Shown here one piece after another: positions 8,589 to 16,887 of a stretch of DNA of 40,234 bases. Both the position numbers and the translations under genes were made by a program. The notes under the pieces were generated by a model. It was not told where the DNA came from, did not search any database, and saw nothing but the letters and a program-made list of their open reading frames with translations. This DNA comes from PSRI01 sp041484195 (GTDB lineage: Bacteria > Bacteroidota > Bacteroidia > Chitinophagales > Chitinophagaceae), in NCBI GenBank assembly GCA_041484195.1, contig JBGPHC010000034.1, forward strand, positions 1 to 40,234. The letters are read 5' to 3'. Every line of letters starts with the position of its first letter. Within the stretch, counting starts at the first letter, position 1.

Positions 8589-9785
8589 ATGCCCAGGAAA
8601 ATAATGCCCCTGATCTTATTCCTTATTATCACTTTTAAGGGGTCTGCTCAAATCATACAACGGCTTGATAATTCCACTATAACCGCTGCCAAACTAACTG
8701 CAGAGATCAACCGACTCATGAAAGCCGGCAGGGTCACGGGCATGGTTGTAACCGTTTTCAACAACAATAAACCGGTATATATAAAAGCCTTTGGCTATAA
8801 AAATGCGGATGCAAAAGAGGCCATGCAGACCAATACGGAACTCTATGGTGCTTCACTCAGTAAGTCCTTGTTCTCGGTTCTAGTGATGAAATTCGTTGAA
8901 AAAGGCATACTTGACCTGGATAAACCCCTGCAGGAATATTTGCCCAAACCTATTTATGAATACAAGCCATCCGGCCCAAGAGCCTGGCATGAAGATTACA
9001 GCGACCTGAAAAATGACAGCCTATATCAAAAAATAACCGCCCGGATGTGCCTCGATCACAGTTCCGGATTTCCTAACTGGCGTTGGTTTGAACCTGATCA
9101 AAAGTTAAGGGTGGATTTGAGACCAGGTTCCCGCTACCAGTATTCCGGAGAAGGCATGGTTTACCTTCAGGAGATATTGGAAAAAATGCTGAATATCCCA
9201 TTGGATACTATGATGCAGCAAAATATTTTCAGACCCCTTGGCATGAATACTTCCTCGTATATCTGGCAGCCACGGTTTGAAAGCAATTACTGTTTGGGTC
9301 ATGACGCGAATGAAAAGCCCTTGCCGAAGGACAAAGACAATGCCGCGCGGAGCGCCAGTACGCTGGAAACTACCCCGGAAGACTACGCCCGTTTTCTGGC
9401 GGCGGTAATGAATAATGAAATCATCTCAAAGAATTCAAGATCAGATATGTTCAGGCCTCAGATCCGTATTCGGTCCATCAGCCAATTTGGTTCGATGGCG
9501 CGGAGAGATTCCACCCTGAATGACGAAATCCAACTGAGTTATGGCTTGGGATGGGGATTGTATAAGACGCCCCACGGATGGGCAGCTTTTAAAGAAGGAC
9601 ATGGTGACGGCTTTCAGCACTATTCGGTTATTTTCCCTGAAAAAAAGCTGGGCATCCTCATAATGACCAACAGTGACAACGGCGAAGGCATTTTTAAGGA
9701 ACTGCTCCAAATAGCCGTCGCTGATTCATATATGCCCTGGAAATGGGAAAACTATATTCCTTACAATCTGCAGAAATCTGAATAG
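8589..9785 (+). CDS. Serine hydrolase of the class C beta-lactamase / esterase family
   Basis: This 398-residue exported protein (signal MPRKIMPLILFLIITFKGSA, cleavage near Gln21) has the penicillin-binding-protein-like fold. The nucleophile motif SxxK is S89-L-S-K92 in GASLSK; the second motif is Y185-S-G where most family members have YxN; the third, KTG-like motif is GHGDG near residue 337. Such enzymes are D-aminopeptidases, esterases or peptidoglycan-acting hydrolases; the YSG variant points more to esterase-like members than to true beta-lactamases (inference). A cysteine pair and WRWFEPDQK insertion are seen between motifs. It is a single gene with 129 bases before the next one, and nothing nearby indicates a substrate. 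Confidence 0.85.
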   Translation: MPRKIMPLILFLIITFKGSAQIIQRLDNSTITAAKLTAEINRLMKAGRVTGMVVTVFNNNKPVYIKAFGYKNADAKEAMQTNTELYGASLSKSLFSVLVMKFVEKGILDLDKPLQEYLPKPIYEYKPSGPRAWHEDYSDLKNDSLYQKITARMCLDHSSGFPNWRWFEPDQKLRVDLRPGSRYQYSGEGMVYLQEILEKMLNIPLDTMMQQNIFRPLGMNTSSYIWQPRFESNYCLGHDANEKPLPKDKDNAARSASTLETTPEDYARFLAAVMNNEIISKNSRSDMFRPQIRIRSISQFGSMARRDSTLNDEIQLSYGLGWGLYKTPHGWAAFKEGHGDGFQHYSVIFPEKKLGILIMTNSDNGEGIFKELLQIAVADSYMPWKWENYIPYNLQKSE

Positions 9786-9914
9786 TCTTAAGTGAATTCA
9801 TTTCGTGAATGCATTTGAATAGCTGTTCCCTGAAACACTCTTCATTCAAGAATATCATAACTATTCATTCCCGGGAAAAGAAGCCCCAAAGTCCCCGAAA
9901 AAAATCCTCTATGC

Positions 9915-10826
9915 ATGATCAATCTCATTAAACGCAGAAAATTCCTTAAATCATTTGTCGGCACATCTGCTCTCGCCTATTCAGGCATGCATTTGAGTGC
10001 CGCATTTCCTGCAAAGAGCTTCCCCGGTGCCGCAAAAGGATTAAAGACGAGTCTCAATGCATTTTCGTTCAACGCAGCCCTGACAAATGGAACCATGACA
10101 TTGAGTGATATGCTCGAATTTTGCGCGAACCGTGGTTTCGACGGGGTGGATATTACAGGTTATTATTTCAAAGGATTTCCTCAGCCGCCCTCTGACGAGG
10201 ATATTTTCGAAATAAAAAGAAAGGCTTTCGGCCTTGAGCTTGAAATTAGTGGTACGGGTATAAGAAATGATTTTACTATCGCCGACGTAATCAGGCGGGA
10301 ACAGGAAGTGAAACTCGTCAAGAGCTGGATAGAAGCAGCAGCGAAACTTGGGGCGCCCGTGCTGAGGATATTTGCCGGCAACCAGAAAAATGAAGGCATT
10401 CCCAACAAAGAGGTGACCTCATGGATGCTGAACGATATTCAGACCTGTGTGGACTATGGTAAACGACATGGGGTTATCATCGGATTGCAAAACCATAATG
10501 ATTTCATTCAGACAGCATCCCAGGTGATTGAAATTATCGAAACGATCAGATCGGAATGGTTCGGCCTGATACTGGATACAGGCAGCTATCGCGTACTAGA
10601 CCCCTATGAAGAAATAAGCAAGTCAGCAAAATATGCAGTTAACTGGCAGATCAAAGAAAAGGTATTCATCAAGGGTGAAGAAATAGAAACGAGTATGGAG
10701 AAGCTCGTGGGAATCATCAAATCATCCGGATACCAGGGATATCTGCCAATAGAGACTCTTGGAGAAGGGGACCCGGAATTAAAAGTGACCAGCCTCCTTT
10801 CAAAATTAAAAAGGGCGATGGATTGA
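9915..10826 (+). CDS. Exported sugar phosphate isomerase/epimerase-like TIM-barrel protein
   Basis: This 303-residue protein is a second member of the xylose isomerase-like TIM-barrel superfamily. It starts with a KRRKFLKSFVGTSALAYSG twin-arginine-type signal. Family landmarks are LNAFSFNAAL, MLEFCANRGFDGVDITGYY, LRIFAGN, IIGLQNHNDF (metal-ligand region), GLILDTGSYR and YLPIETLGEGDPE at the last metal-binding Glu. It is clearly divergent from the isomerase-like protein at 2076-2942, so the two are not recent duplicates. ATG 9915 was chosen; an ATG at 9911 is in another frame. The gene after it encodes a lipoprotein 84 bases away, which may be co-transcribed. A sugar substrate in the periplasm is inferred. 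Confidence 0.82.
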   Translation: MINLIKRRKFLKSFVGTSALAYSGMHLSAAFPAKSFPGAAKGLKTSLNAFSFNAALTNGTMTLSDMLEFCANRGFDGVDITGYYFKGFPQPPSDEDIFEIKRKAFGLELEISGTGIRNDFTIADVIRREQEVKLVKSWIEAAAKLGAPVLRIFAGNQKNEGIPNKEVTSWMLNDIQTCVDYGKRHGVIIGLQNHNDFIQTASQVIEIIETIRSEWFGLILDTGSYRVLDPYEEISKSAKYAVNWQIKEKVFIKGEEIETSMEKLVGIIKSSGYQGYLPIETLGEGDPELKVTSLLSKLKRAMD

Positions 10827-10910
10827 GCCTGTCTCATCATGAATGCTAAAATTTTTCCGGATTTCACGATATCACCTAACCTTTCATATATCACTACTTA
10901 ATAATTCAGT

Positions 10911-11357
10911 ATGAAAAAAATAACGACTTCAATCCCGGTCCTTTTTTTGCTTCTCTCCTGCCAAACCAAAAAGGCCATTTTACCCATTGAGGGCACCTGG
11001 CAATTGCTGACCGGAACGCTAATTGAAAAGAATGATACTTCCGTTACTGACTACACGAAGGACAAAAAATTCATCAAGATCATCAATGGCTCGCATTTTG
11101 CCTTTCTGAGTCATGATCTGAACAAAGGCAAGGATTCCACGGGATTCTTTTCCGCGGGAGGAGGCTCTTATAGCCTGGCTGATAGCCTGTACACCGAACA
11201 TTTGGAATATTGCAGTGACAGACAATGGGAGCATAATGATTTTCAGTTTACTGTTACCATCAGGAATGATACGTTGGTACAAAAGGGTATAGAGAAAGTG
11301 GCCAGCACAGGAATTAACAGGTTGAACATCGAAAAATATCTGCGGGTTAAAGAATAA
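10911..11357 (+). CDS. Lipocalin-like lipoprotein (DUF4488-like)
   Basis: This 148-residue protein has a lipoprotein signal MKKITTSIPVLFLLLSC with the lipid-attached Cys at 17. The mature part opens IEGTWQLLTG, continues with KFIKIINGSHFAFLSHD and YSLADSLYTEHLEYC, and ends LVQKGIEKV. This pattern (a GTW strand, a FIKI strand, a glycine-rich GGGSYSL turn) is typical of small lipocalin-like or DUF4488-type bacteroidete lipoproteins, but no ligand is known for them. It is anchored in the envelope and probably sits with the TIM-barrel gene upstream. A CCCGACC/GGTCGGG inverted repeat (11368-11374 and 11391-11397) follows the stop and may end the transcript, though without a T-run. Confidence 0.72.
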   Translation: MKKITTSIPVLFLLLSCQTKKAILPIEGTWQLLTGTLIEKNDTSVTDYTKDKKFIKIINGSHFAFLSHDLNKGKDSTGFFSAGGGSYSLADSLYTEHLEYCSDRQWEHNDFQFTVTIRNDTLVQKGIEKVASTGINRLNIEKYLRVKE

Positions 11358-12110
11358 AGCTTACCCTCCCGACCAGATCCCGAAATTGGAGGTCGGGTCC
11401 CCGTTGGCAATGATCGCCTTTGAGTGCCGGAATTAGACCCAAGCCCGCGACAAGTCCGATTACCATTTCGGAACCAATATGGCTATCGTAACAGCTTCCG
11501 CATCTAATACCATTCAGAAGCCAAAGGCGGGAATCCGGTAATTTGTTCTATAGTTCACGAGTATAATAAAGTCTCCCGATTACCTCCAAATTACTATCCT
11601 GTATCATGTAGTTCATTTTGTATGCTATTTTGATACCTTTGGAATCTGGCTCCTTTTCAATGCCAGGGTCAGGCAGGAGCCTTCAAATAACATTTAATTA
11701 ACCGCCCAAACCAAAGACCCAATACTAAGCTTGATGGCTGCGATGCCAATACCGGTTCGGCTACGCTAAATGCACTCGTGAATACCGCAGGTGACGCCAG
11801 TTTGGTAAGCCCGCTCCACGACAACGGTGAAACTATGTGTTACATTAGCATCCGGAAACTGTGATAGATACCAATAGTGACTTTTAAAAAAAACAACCCA
11901 GAAAAAAATCTGTTGCCTATTGTACCGGCGAATGGGTATGATACGGCGTAAGGATGCCGGGTTTAATATTGCGAAAATCATGAATATGGAACCACTCAAT
12001 GTACATCCAGCCTTTGGGGTATATTTATTGAATAGTGTATGGCTAAAGAATTGAAGAATCAGAGTGAAGCCGTTTTATTACCTGTCCCAATGAGCCTTTA
12101 AAAAATAAAT
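11358..12110 (+). other. Long intergenic region with a possible decayed coding trace
   Basis: No complete gene is visible in these 750 bases. From 11691 to 11864 the + strand is open for 57 codons and includes KLDGCDANTGSATLNALV and VSPLHDNGETMCYISI before a TGA. The amino-acid composition looks protein-like, but I do not recognise it and there is no start codon with a good context. It is most likely the remains of a lost gene. The promoter of the metal-uptake genes should lie near 12000-12110. Confidence 0.35.
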
Positions 12111-13277
12111 ATGTCAAAGAACTTTCAATCTTTTTCCAGAAAAATAATTCCCGTACTTTGGTTGCTATCAGTGACTATTTTCAGTAATAAAGTCGTGGCT
12201 CAAATTGACAGCACTACTTCCGCAGATTCTGCCCTGCTTAAACAAATAGAGCTGCAAATGCAACCTAATACCCAAACAGTTCCCCAACAAACCCGTTCCA
12301 GAATCTCATCAAATCCCGATATTGGTGTAGTTGCCGATTTTCGAACATCCTATATTAGTCAGGGCAAAAAAAATTTTGATGCTTACCTTAATGAAACAGA
12401 AATATCATTTCAATCCGTGGTTGATCCATATATCAGGGCAGATATTTTTGTTTCATTCGGAAGAGACCCTGACACGCATAAATATGGAGTGTCAGTAGAA
12501 GAAGCATATCTCACCACGCTCACGCTCCCTGCTAAATTGCAGTTGAGAGTTGGGAAATTCAGGGAAGCCGTCGGTAAAATAAATCCAACGCATCCCCATG
12601 CCTTGCCTTTTATTGATTTGCCCAATGCATACGTTAATTATTTTGGAGAGGAGGGCTTGAATGATGAAGGAGCTTCTCTTAGTTGGCTACTTCCGAATAA
12701 AGCTTTTTACCAGGAACTTATATTCCAGGCAACTTCAGGTGCCAGTGAATCTCCAACATTTCACCGAGGTGATAACAATCGCTTTGTTTATCTCGCCCAT
12801 CTTAAGAACTCAATTACGCTTTCGGATAATGCAACGTTGGAGCTTGGTTTTACAGGAATTTCAGGGCCCAATGATTCTTCCCGTAATACCAATATCGCTG
12901 CCGCCGATATAACATATAAATGGAAGCCGATTCAACTAAATACTTATAAATCGGTCACATGGCAAAGCGAATTCTTTTACAGCAATGCAAAGTATTCGGC
13001 AAATCAAATATCAAACAGCCTTGGACTCTATTCATTTCTGGAATATCAGATTGCGAAACGCTGGTTTTTAACAGGAAGGTATGATTATGCGCAAAGGCCC
13101 TACGACAAAAATATCGTTGAACAGGCGTATTCATTGACTGCCGCCTGGCTGGCTACTGAATTTCAAAAGATAGAATTCCAGGGCAAACTAACTCATGTTA
13201 ATACTTTGCCGGGATACAACCAGTTTTGGCTGCGTTGGATCTTTGTAATTGGAGCACATGGTGCACATCAATATTAA
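12111..13277 (+). CDS. Outer membrane beta-barrel protein, first gene of a metal-uptake locus
   Basis: This 388-residue protein has a signal peptide ending near VVAQ-IDS, a Ser/Gln-rich linker, and then a beta-barrel rich in alternating aromatic strands (DIGVVADFRTSYISQGKKNF, SFQSVVDPYIRADIFVSFG, YLTTLTLPAKLQLRVGKF). It ends FWLRWIFVIGAHGAHQY, with an aromatic strand near the C-terminus and a His-rich tail. There is no plug domain, so it is porin-like and not a TonB receptor. It is followed at 36 bases by a ZnuA/TroA-type binding protein and then an ABC-3 permease, so it probably lets zinc or manganese, or a metal chelate, cross the outer membrane (inference from context). Several His residues (THPHALP, GAHGAHQ) fit that role. 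Confidence 0.8.
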   Translation: MSKNFQSFSRKIIPVLWLLSVTIFSNKVVAQIDSTTSADSALLKQIELQMQPNTQTVPQQTRSRISSNPDIGVVADFRTSYISQGKKNFDAYLNETEISFQSVVDPYIRADIFVSFGRDPDTHKYGVSVEEAYLTTLTLPAKLQLRVGKFREAVGKINPTHPHALPFIDLPNAYVNYFGEEGLNDEGASLSWLLPNKAFYQELIFQATSGASESPTFHRGDNNRFVYLAHLKNSITLSDNATLELGFTGISGPNDSSRNTNIAAADITYKWKPIQLNTYKSVTWQSEFFYSNAKYSANQISNSLGLYSFLEYQIAKRWFLTGRYDYAQRPYDKNIVEQAYSLTAAWLATEFQKIEFQGKLTHVNTLPGYNQFWLRWIFVIGAHGAHQY

Positions 13278-13313
13278 CAAAGCTTTAATAAAAATTAAAA
13301 AATACAGTAAATC

Positions 13314-14216
13314 ATGAAAAGATTCCTTTTGATTTTCTCATTGCTTTTAATCATTATTTCAGGTGTTGATGCCGGTCCTATAAAAGTAGTTACCACAACG
13401 ATGGATATGAAAAGCATTGCCGAAATGATCGGCGGCAATAAAGTTTCCGTGCAGTCTATAGCAACAGGCTATCAAAATCCTCATTTTGTTGATCCGAAGC
13501 CGAGTTATATAATCAGCCTTTCAAATGCGGATCTTTTTGTAACGGTAGGGCTCGACCTCGAAATAGGATGGTCACCCCAGTTGCTCACAAGCTCAAGGAA
13601 TTCTAAAATCCAAAAGGGTTCACCTGGCTATGTGGATGCATCTGAAGGCGTATTCTTGTTACAGGTTCCTTCTCTTGTAAACAGGGGTGAGGGCGATATT
13701 CATATATATGGAAATCCACATTACTGGCTGGATCCATTGAATGGAAAAGTCATTGCAAGAAATATTGCCAATGGCTTGGAAAGGATCGATCCCTCCAACA
13801 AATCATTTTATGAAGGGAATCTTGGAATATTTAATGGAAAGATCGACACAAAATTAAGGGAATGGATAGCTAAAATGGCGCCTTTTAAAGCAAGTAAAAT
13901 CATAGCATATCATAATGAATGGGTTTATTTTGAAACAAGGTTTGGATTGCAGATAGTTGACTTTATGGAACCCAAACCTGGCATTCCGCCATCACCCACC
14001 CAATTGGTAAAAGTGATAAAGGAAGTAACAGCTAATAAAATAAAAGTGATCATTTCATCACCCTATTTTACTACTTCATCATCCGACGTAGTTTCTCATC
14101 AAACCGGAGCAAAAGTATTAACGCTTGCCACATCCACCGGCGCATTTAGCAGCATCAAAAACTATTTTGACCTTTTTGATTATGACATTGACCAGTTAGT
14201 AAACGCGCTTAAATAA
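13314..14216 (+). CDS. Metal ABC transporter substrate-binding protein (ZnuA/TroA family)
   Basis: This 300-residue periplasmic protein (signal ends near VDAGP) belongs to the cluster 9 binding proteins for Zn2+ or Mn2+. The metal ligands expected in the family are visible: His57 in GYQNPHFVDPKPSY, His136 in GNPHYWLDP, His200 in IIAYHNEWVYF. The FEPKPGIPPSPTQL-like segment reads FMEPKPGIPPSPTQL, also canonical. The fourth ligand, usually Asp or Glu in a C-terminal LDPLG/TDSIA-type motif, is not obvious; here the region reads VLTLATSTGAFSSIK. No His-rich charged loop is present, unlike high-affinity ZnuA. It sits between the barrel protein and permease genes, 36 bases after the first and 44 before the second. 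Metal choice is not settled by sequence. Confidence 0.88.
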   Translation: MKRFLLIFSLLLIIISGVDAGPIKVVTTTMDMKSIAEMIGGNKVSVQSIATGYQNPHFVDPKPSYIISLSNADLFVTVGLDLEIGWSPQLLTSSRNSKIQKGSPGYVDASEGVFLLQVPSLVNRGEGDIHIYGNPHYWLDPLNGKVIARNIANGLERIDPSNKSFYEGNLGIFNGKIDTKLREWIAKMAPFKASKIIAYHNEWVYFETRFGLQIVDFMEPKPGIPPSPTQLVKVIKEVTANKIKVIISSPYFTTSSSDVVSHQTGAKVLTLATSTGAFSSIKNYFDLFDYDIDQLVNALK

Positions 14217-14260
14217 TGATACCATCCATTCATTTAAATTAGAATATTAAACTATTTATT

Positions 14261-15103
14261 ATGTTTGAAATGTTTCAGTTGCCGTTCATGGTACAAGCCT
14301 TTACGGCAGCCGCTATTACCGGAATTCTGTTGTCGTATTTTGGCGTTCATGTAGTGGGAAGAGGAATTGTTTTTGTTGACCTTGCACTTGGACAGATTTC
14401 ATCATTGGGCGTTGCTTTTGCCGCTTTTATTGGATCCGGGCTCACTTCCATTCCATTGATATTTACCTTATCCGCCGCCTTACTCATGTCATTTATTAAT
14501 ATCAGGGATAAGCGGCTTAAGCAGGAAGCCATCATTGGAATATTATATGCTTTTACATCAGCGCTTACGGTATTGCTAATTTCAAAAACGGCTCATGGAG
14601 ATTCTGATATACAGGAAGTGCTTTTTGGTAATATTTTATCCGTAAGCTGGCAACAAATCATGAAGATTGGAATTGTAGCCGGCGCAATCCTTCTCGTTCA
14701 ATTGGTTTTTTTCAGGAAATTTTCCTCCTTGACCGAATCTTTTGAAAATGGCGAAAATCATCTTATAGGTATATTCAATATTTGGAATTTCCTCTTTTAT
14801 ATTTCTATTGGCCTGGCTATAGTATATTCAGTTAAAATCAACGGGGTAATTCCTGTTTTTTCATATCTTATTATTCCGGCAGTGTCGGCTATAATGCTTG
14901 CCAAGAATAGGATTTCCGTATTAATAATCGCAATCCTCATCAGCATATTGGGGGGTTTTTTTGGCCTAAACTTTTCTTTCCATTATGACTTTCCTGCAGG
15001 TTCATCCATTGTAGTAGTTCTTGGCGCCATTTTCATGCTGGCATCTGTTTATAGGGGCATAAGGGGCATAGCCAATAAAAAGCAAATAAATAATATACGG
15101 TAA
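14261..15103 (+). CDS. Metal ABC transporter permease (ABC-3 family, ZnuB-like)
   Basis: This 280-residue inner-membrane protein has about eight hydrophobic segments. It carries the ABC-3 family signatures: FGVHVVGRGIVFVDLALGQISSLGVAF where the family has FGvhlvLRrmsFlGDAlSHavl, EAIIGILYAFTSALTVLL, and LFGNILSVSWQQ. The downstream loop NGVIPVFSYLIIPAVSAIMLA corresponds to the conserved VxLLvaLLviPaAtA segment. It would form the membrane channel for the metal released by the binding protein encoded 44 bases upstream. The usual partner ATPase gene is absent on either side, so an ATPase must be supplied from elsewhere or the system is incomplete. The start ATG is followed by a second in-frame Met at codon 4. 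Confidence 0.88.
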   Translation: MFEMFQLPFMVQAFTAAAITGILLSYFGVHVVGRGIVFVDLALGQISSLGVAFAAFIGSGLTSIPLIFTLSAALLMSFINIRDKRLKQEAIIGILYAFTSALTVLLISKTAHGDSDIQEVLFGNILSVSWQQIMKIGIVAGAILLVQLVFFRKFSSLTESFENGENHLIGIFNIWNFLFYISIGLAIVYSVKINGVIPVFSYLIIPAVSAIMLAKNRISVLIIAILISILGGFFGLNFSFHYDFPAGSSIVVVLGAIFMLASVYRGIRGIANKKQINNIR

Positions 15104-15427
15104 CAATTGAAACAGTTGCGCCGCCGCTATTCTGGCGCCATCTATATTCAGCTTGTCAAAATATCACGAACGACCGAAACCAGGCCCTGTAGCAACTCAT
15201 TAGCACCCTCTATAAAGGCTAGTTCTAATTAAGTCTGCAATTTCTCGAATGTATTGACTTGGTCCGCGTAATCAAATATTTTATAGTACAATTCCAATTG
15301 TAATGAATCAAATCCATTCCTATTAGTCAAATTACATCAATGTATCAATCCAAACCTGCAAAATCTGCTACACTTTCACAAAAAAACCCATCACTTTCGT
15401 GATGGGCCTTTACATTACTAAACCGGT
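15104..15427. other. Intergenic region between metal permease and cysteine-rich protein genes
   Basis: No ATPase gene or other gene is visible after the permease. The only clear element is the hairpin at 15387-15406. Confidence 0.45.
15387..15406 (-). terminator. Intrinsic terminator of the small cysteine-rich protein gene
   Basis: CCCATCAC at 15387-15394 and GTGATGGG at 15399-15406 form an 8-bp stem with a four-base loop. On the - strand it is followed by a run of seven T, giving a classical rho-independent terminator 21 bases after the stop of the gene at 15428. Confidence 0.85.
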
Positions 15428-15607
15428 TTACTTACCCATGCAAATTTGACTGCATGCTGTCTTTGGACAATTTGATTTGTCTTTACAAACCGGTTTTTTG
15501 CATTCCTTATTGGTGCACTGCTTTTTTGCTCCTTTCCCGTTGTCGGAGGCAAATGCAATGCCTGAAATTAGCATCAAAGCAATGATACCAGAAAATAGCT
15601 TTTTCAT
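15428..15607 (-). CDS. 59-residue secreted cysteine-rich peptide
   Basis: This short gene encodes a signal peptide (MKKLFSGIIALMLISGIAFA) followed by a 39-residue mature part with six Cys (31, 36, 41, 47, 52, 56) and many Lys, in motifs CTNKECKKPVC and NCPKTACSQIC. The spacing CxxxxC-CxxxxC suggests three disulphides or metal binding. It ends 21 bases before a strong terminator, which supports it being a real transcription unit. It lies just downstream of a second secreted Cys-rich gene on the same strand and next to the zinc/manganese uptake genes on the other, so a role in metal binding or copper/zinc handling is possible but not shown. I do not recognise a named family. Confidence 0.75.
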   Translation of the reverse strand: MKKLFSGIIALMLISGIAFASDNGKGAKKQCTNKECKKPVCKDKSNCPKTACSQICMGK

Positions 15608-15645
15608 TTCTTACCTATTATTTTTTTAGATTTTGTTTCTTATTT

Positions 15646-16002
15646 TTAAGACAAACAAAATTTCGGGGGATGCCAGCAATCAGCCTTAAATCCAGACTCA
15701 GTGTTTTCGTTTATGATTGCCGTTTTCGTAGTACTGTTTTTATCAATAATTCCAGTGTAGGTAATCAGGCGAACCGCAGTATATTGACATTGTGAGCAGA
15801 ACGCAAAAGGGTTACCAGCATTTGTACCTTCGCAATCCTTCTTTCCCGTTCTTTGTTCCGCTCCTTTCTTGTTACAACTCTTATCTCCGCAACAACGGGG
15901 TGTATGTGCCGGTTCTTTTATCTGCAATTGGCAATTGACAATCAACGGCTGAACCGTAAGAAACAGCATCAGAATACAAAGTATTAAAGGGGATGGTTTC
16001 AT
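15646..16002 (-). CDS. Secreted cysteine-rich protein of unknown function
   Basis: This 118-residue protein has a signal peptide (MKPSPLILCILMLFLTVQPL) and a mature part with eight or more Cys in motifs RCCGDKSCNKKG, KDCEG, FCSQCQYT and CWHPPKFC. The first CCGDKSCNKKG segment resembles the CTNKECKK pattern of the 59-residue peptide that follows 38 bases downstream, so the two are probably related in function and co-transcribed. It may be a periplasmic metal-binding or disulphide-stabilised protein (inference). No lipobox is convincing. I do not recognise the family. Confidence 0.7.
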   Translation of the reverse strand: MKPSPLILCILMLFLTVQPLIVNCQLQIKEPAHTPRCCGDKSCNKKGAEQRTGKKDCEGTNAGNPFAFCSQCQYTAVRLITYTGIIDKNSTTKTAIINENTESGFKADCWHPPKFCLS

Positions 16003-16261
16003 GCCTTATAAAGATAGTAACCCTGACGACATATTTTATTTTTTGGATTACCGTCCATCATTTAGACACCAGATGAATTGAAGATATAAACTCTGTTTTT
16101 CGTTTTCAGGTAAAAATTTAATTTGTCCAAAAAATAGACAATAACATCATTACATTTGAATTCAATCCTGAAGATCCTGACTTTCAAACAATATGATCAT
16201 TGCACCGAAAGCATGACTTAGTCAGCATGTCAATTAGTTATGAAAAATAAATCTTTTGAAA

Positions 16262-16771
16262 ATGAATTCAACCGAACTAAAGAACTTACAGGCCCCTCTT
16301 AAAGAAAAATATAGAACTGATCCAGCATCAGCAATAATTACCCTGAAAGCCGAAGGCAATATTGGAGATGGAATATCCTGCACTATCGAGACCGGCCGGA
16401 AAATCATTGAGGCCGGACTGCATCCTGCAACCGGAGGAACCGGACTCCTGGCTTGTTCTGGAGATTTATTGCTGGAAGCCCTGGTGGCTTGTGCAGGAGT
16501 CACTTTGCGTGCTGTAGCCACAGCCATTGGAGTCGAAATCAAGAGCGGAGTCATTAAAGCGGAGGGAGATCTGGATTTCAGGGGAACATTGGGCGTATCA
16601 AAAGAGGTTCCTGTAGGATTTAAATCAATTCGGTTGGAATTTAATCTTGACACTAATGCAACAGCAGAACAGATTGACAGTCTTTCAAAACTTACAGAAA
16701 GATATTGTGTGGTCTATCAAACCCTCACTAAAGGAGTCAGCATCGAAACGCAGTATCACTTGTCACCTTAA
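16262..16771 (+). CDS. OsmC family protein
   Basis: This 169-residue protein belongs to the OsmC/Ohr family, thiol-dependent peroxidases that reduce organic hydroperoxides. The two family cysteines are Cys77 (EALVACAGVTLRA) and Cys149 (ERYCVVYQTL). The GDGISCTIETGRK and HPATGGTGLLACSGD segments form the N-terminal beta domain and the substrate-side loop. ATG 16262 was chosen over a TTG at 16256. A TACATTTG box at 16151-16158 matches the -7 consensus, with a TTTG upstream but at a spacing of 25 bases, longer than usual, so it is a weak candidate promoter. It stands alone, with a bidirectional hairpin between it and the DUF4242 gene. Confidence 0.86.
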   Translation: MNSTELKNLQAPLKEKYRTDPASAIITLKAEGNIGDGISCTIETGRKIIEAGLHPATGGTGLLACSGDLLLEALVACAGVTLRAVATAIGVEIKSGVIKAEGDLDFRGTLGVSKEVPVGFKSIRLEFNLDTNATAEQIDSLSKLTERYCVVYQTLTKGVSIETQYHLSP

Positions 16772-16836
16772 TTAACAAATACCCATACTACAATGGCATC
16801 AACCTTCTCTGCGCCAAACTACTCTATTGCGAAAAT

Positions 16837-16860
16837 CCGGTGCGCGTTTACACGCACCGG
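16837..16860. terminator. Bidirectional hairpin between convergent genes
   Basis: CCGGTGCG at 16837-16844 and CGCACCGG at 16853-16860 form a perfect 8-bp GC-rich stem around an 8-base loop, between the OsmC gene (ending 16771) and the DUF4242 gene (ending 16888). Position and strength suggest termination from both sides, although the flanking T or A runs are short. Confidence 0.65.
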
Positions 16861-16887
16861 TACATTCTATTATTTCGTCCAGGTTGA

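Noticed and set aside
9790..9830. Imperfect inverted repeat after the serine hydrolase gene as a terminator
   Set aside because: The stem is only about five bases and no T-run follows.
15104..15380. A search for a missing metal-transport ATPase gene
   Set aside because: No Walker A or ABC signature is visible on either strand in this stretch.
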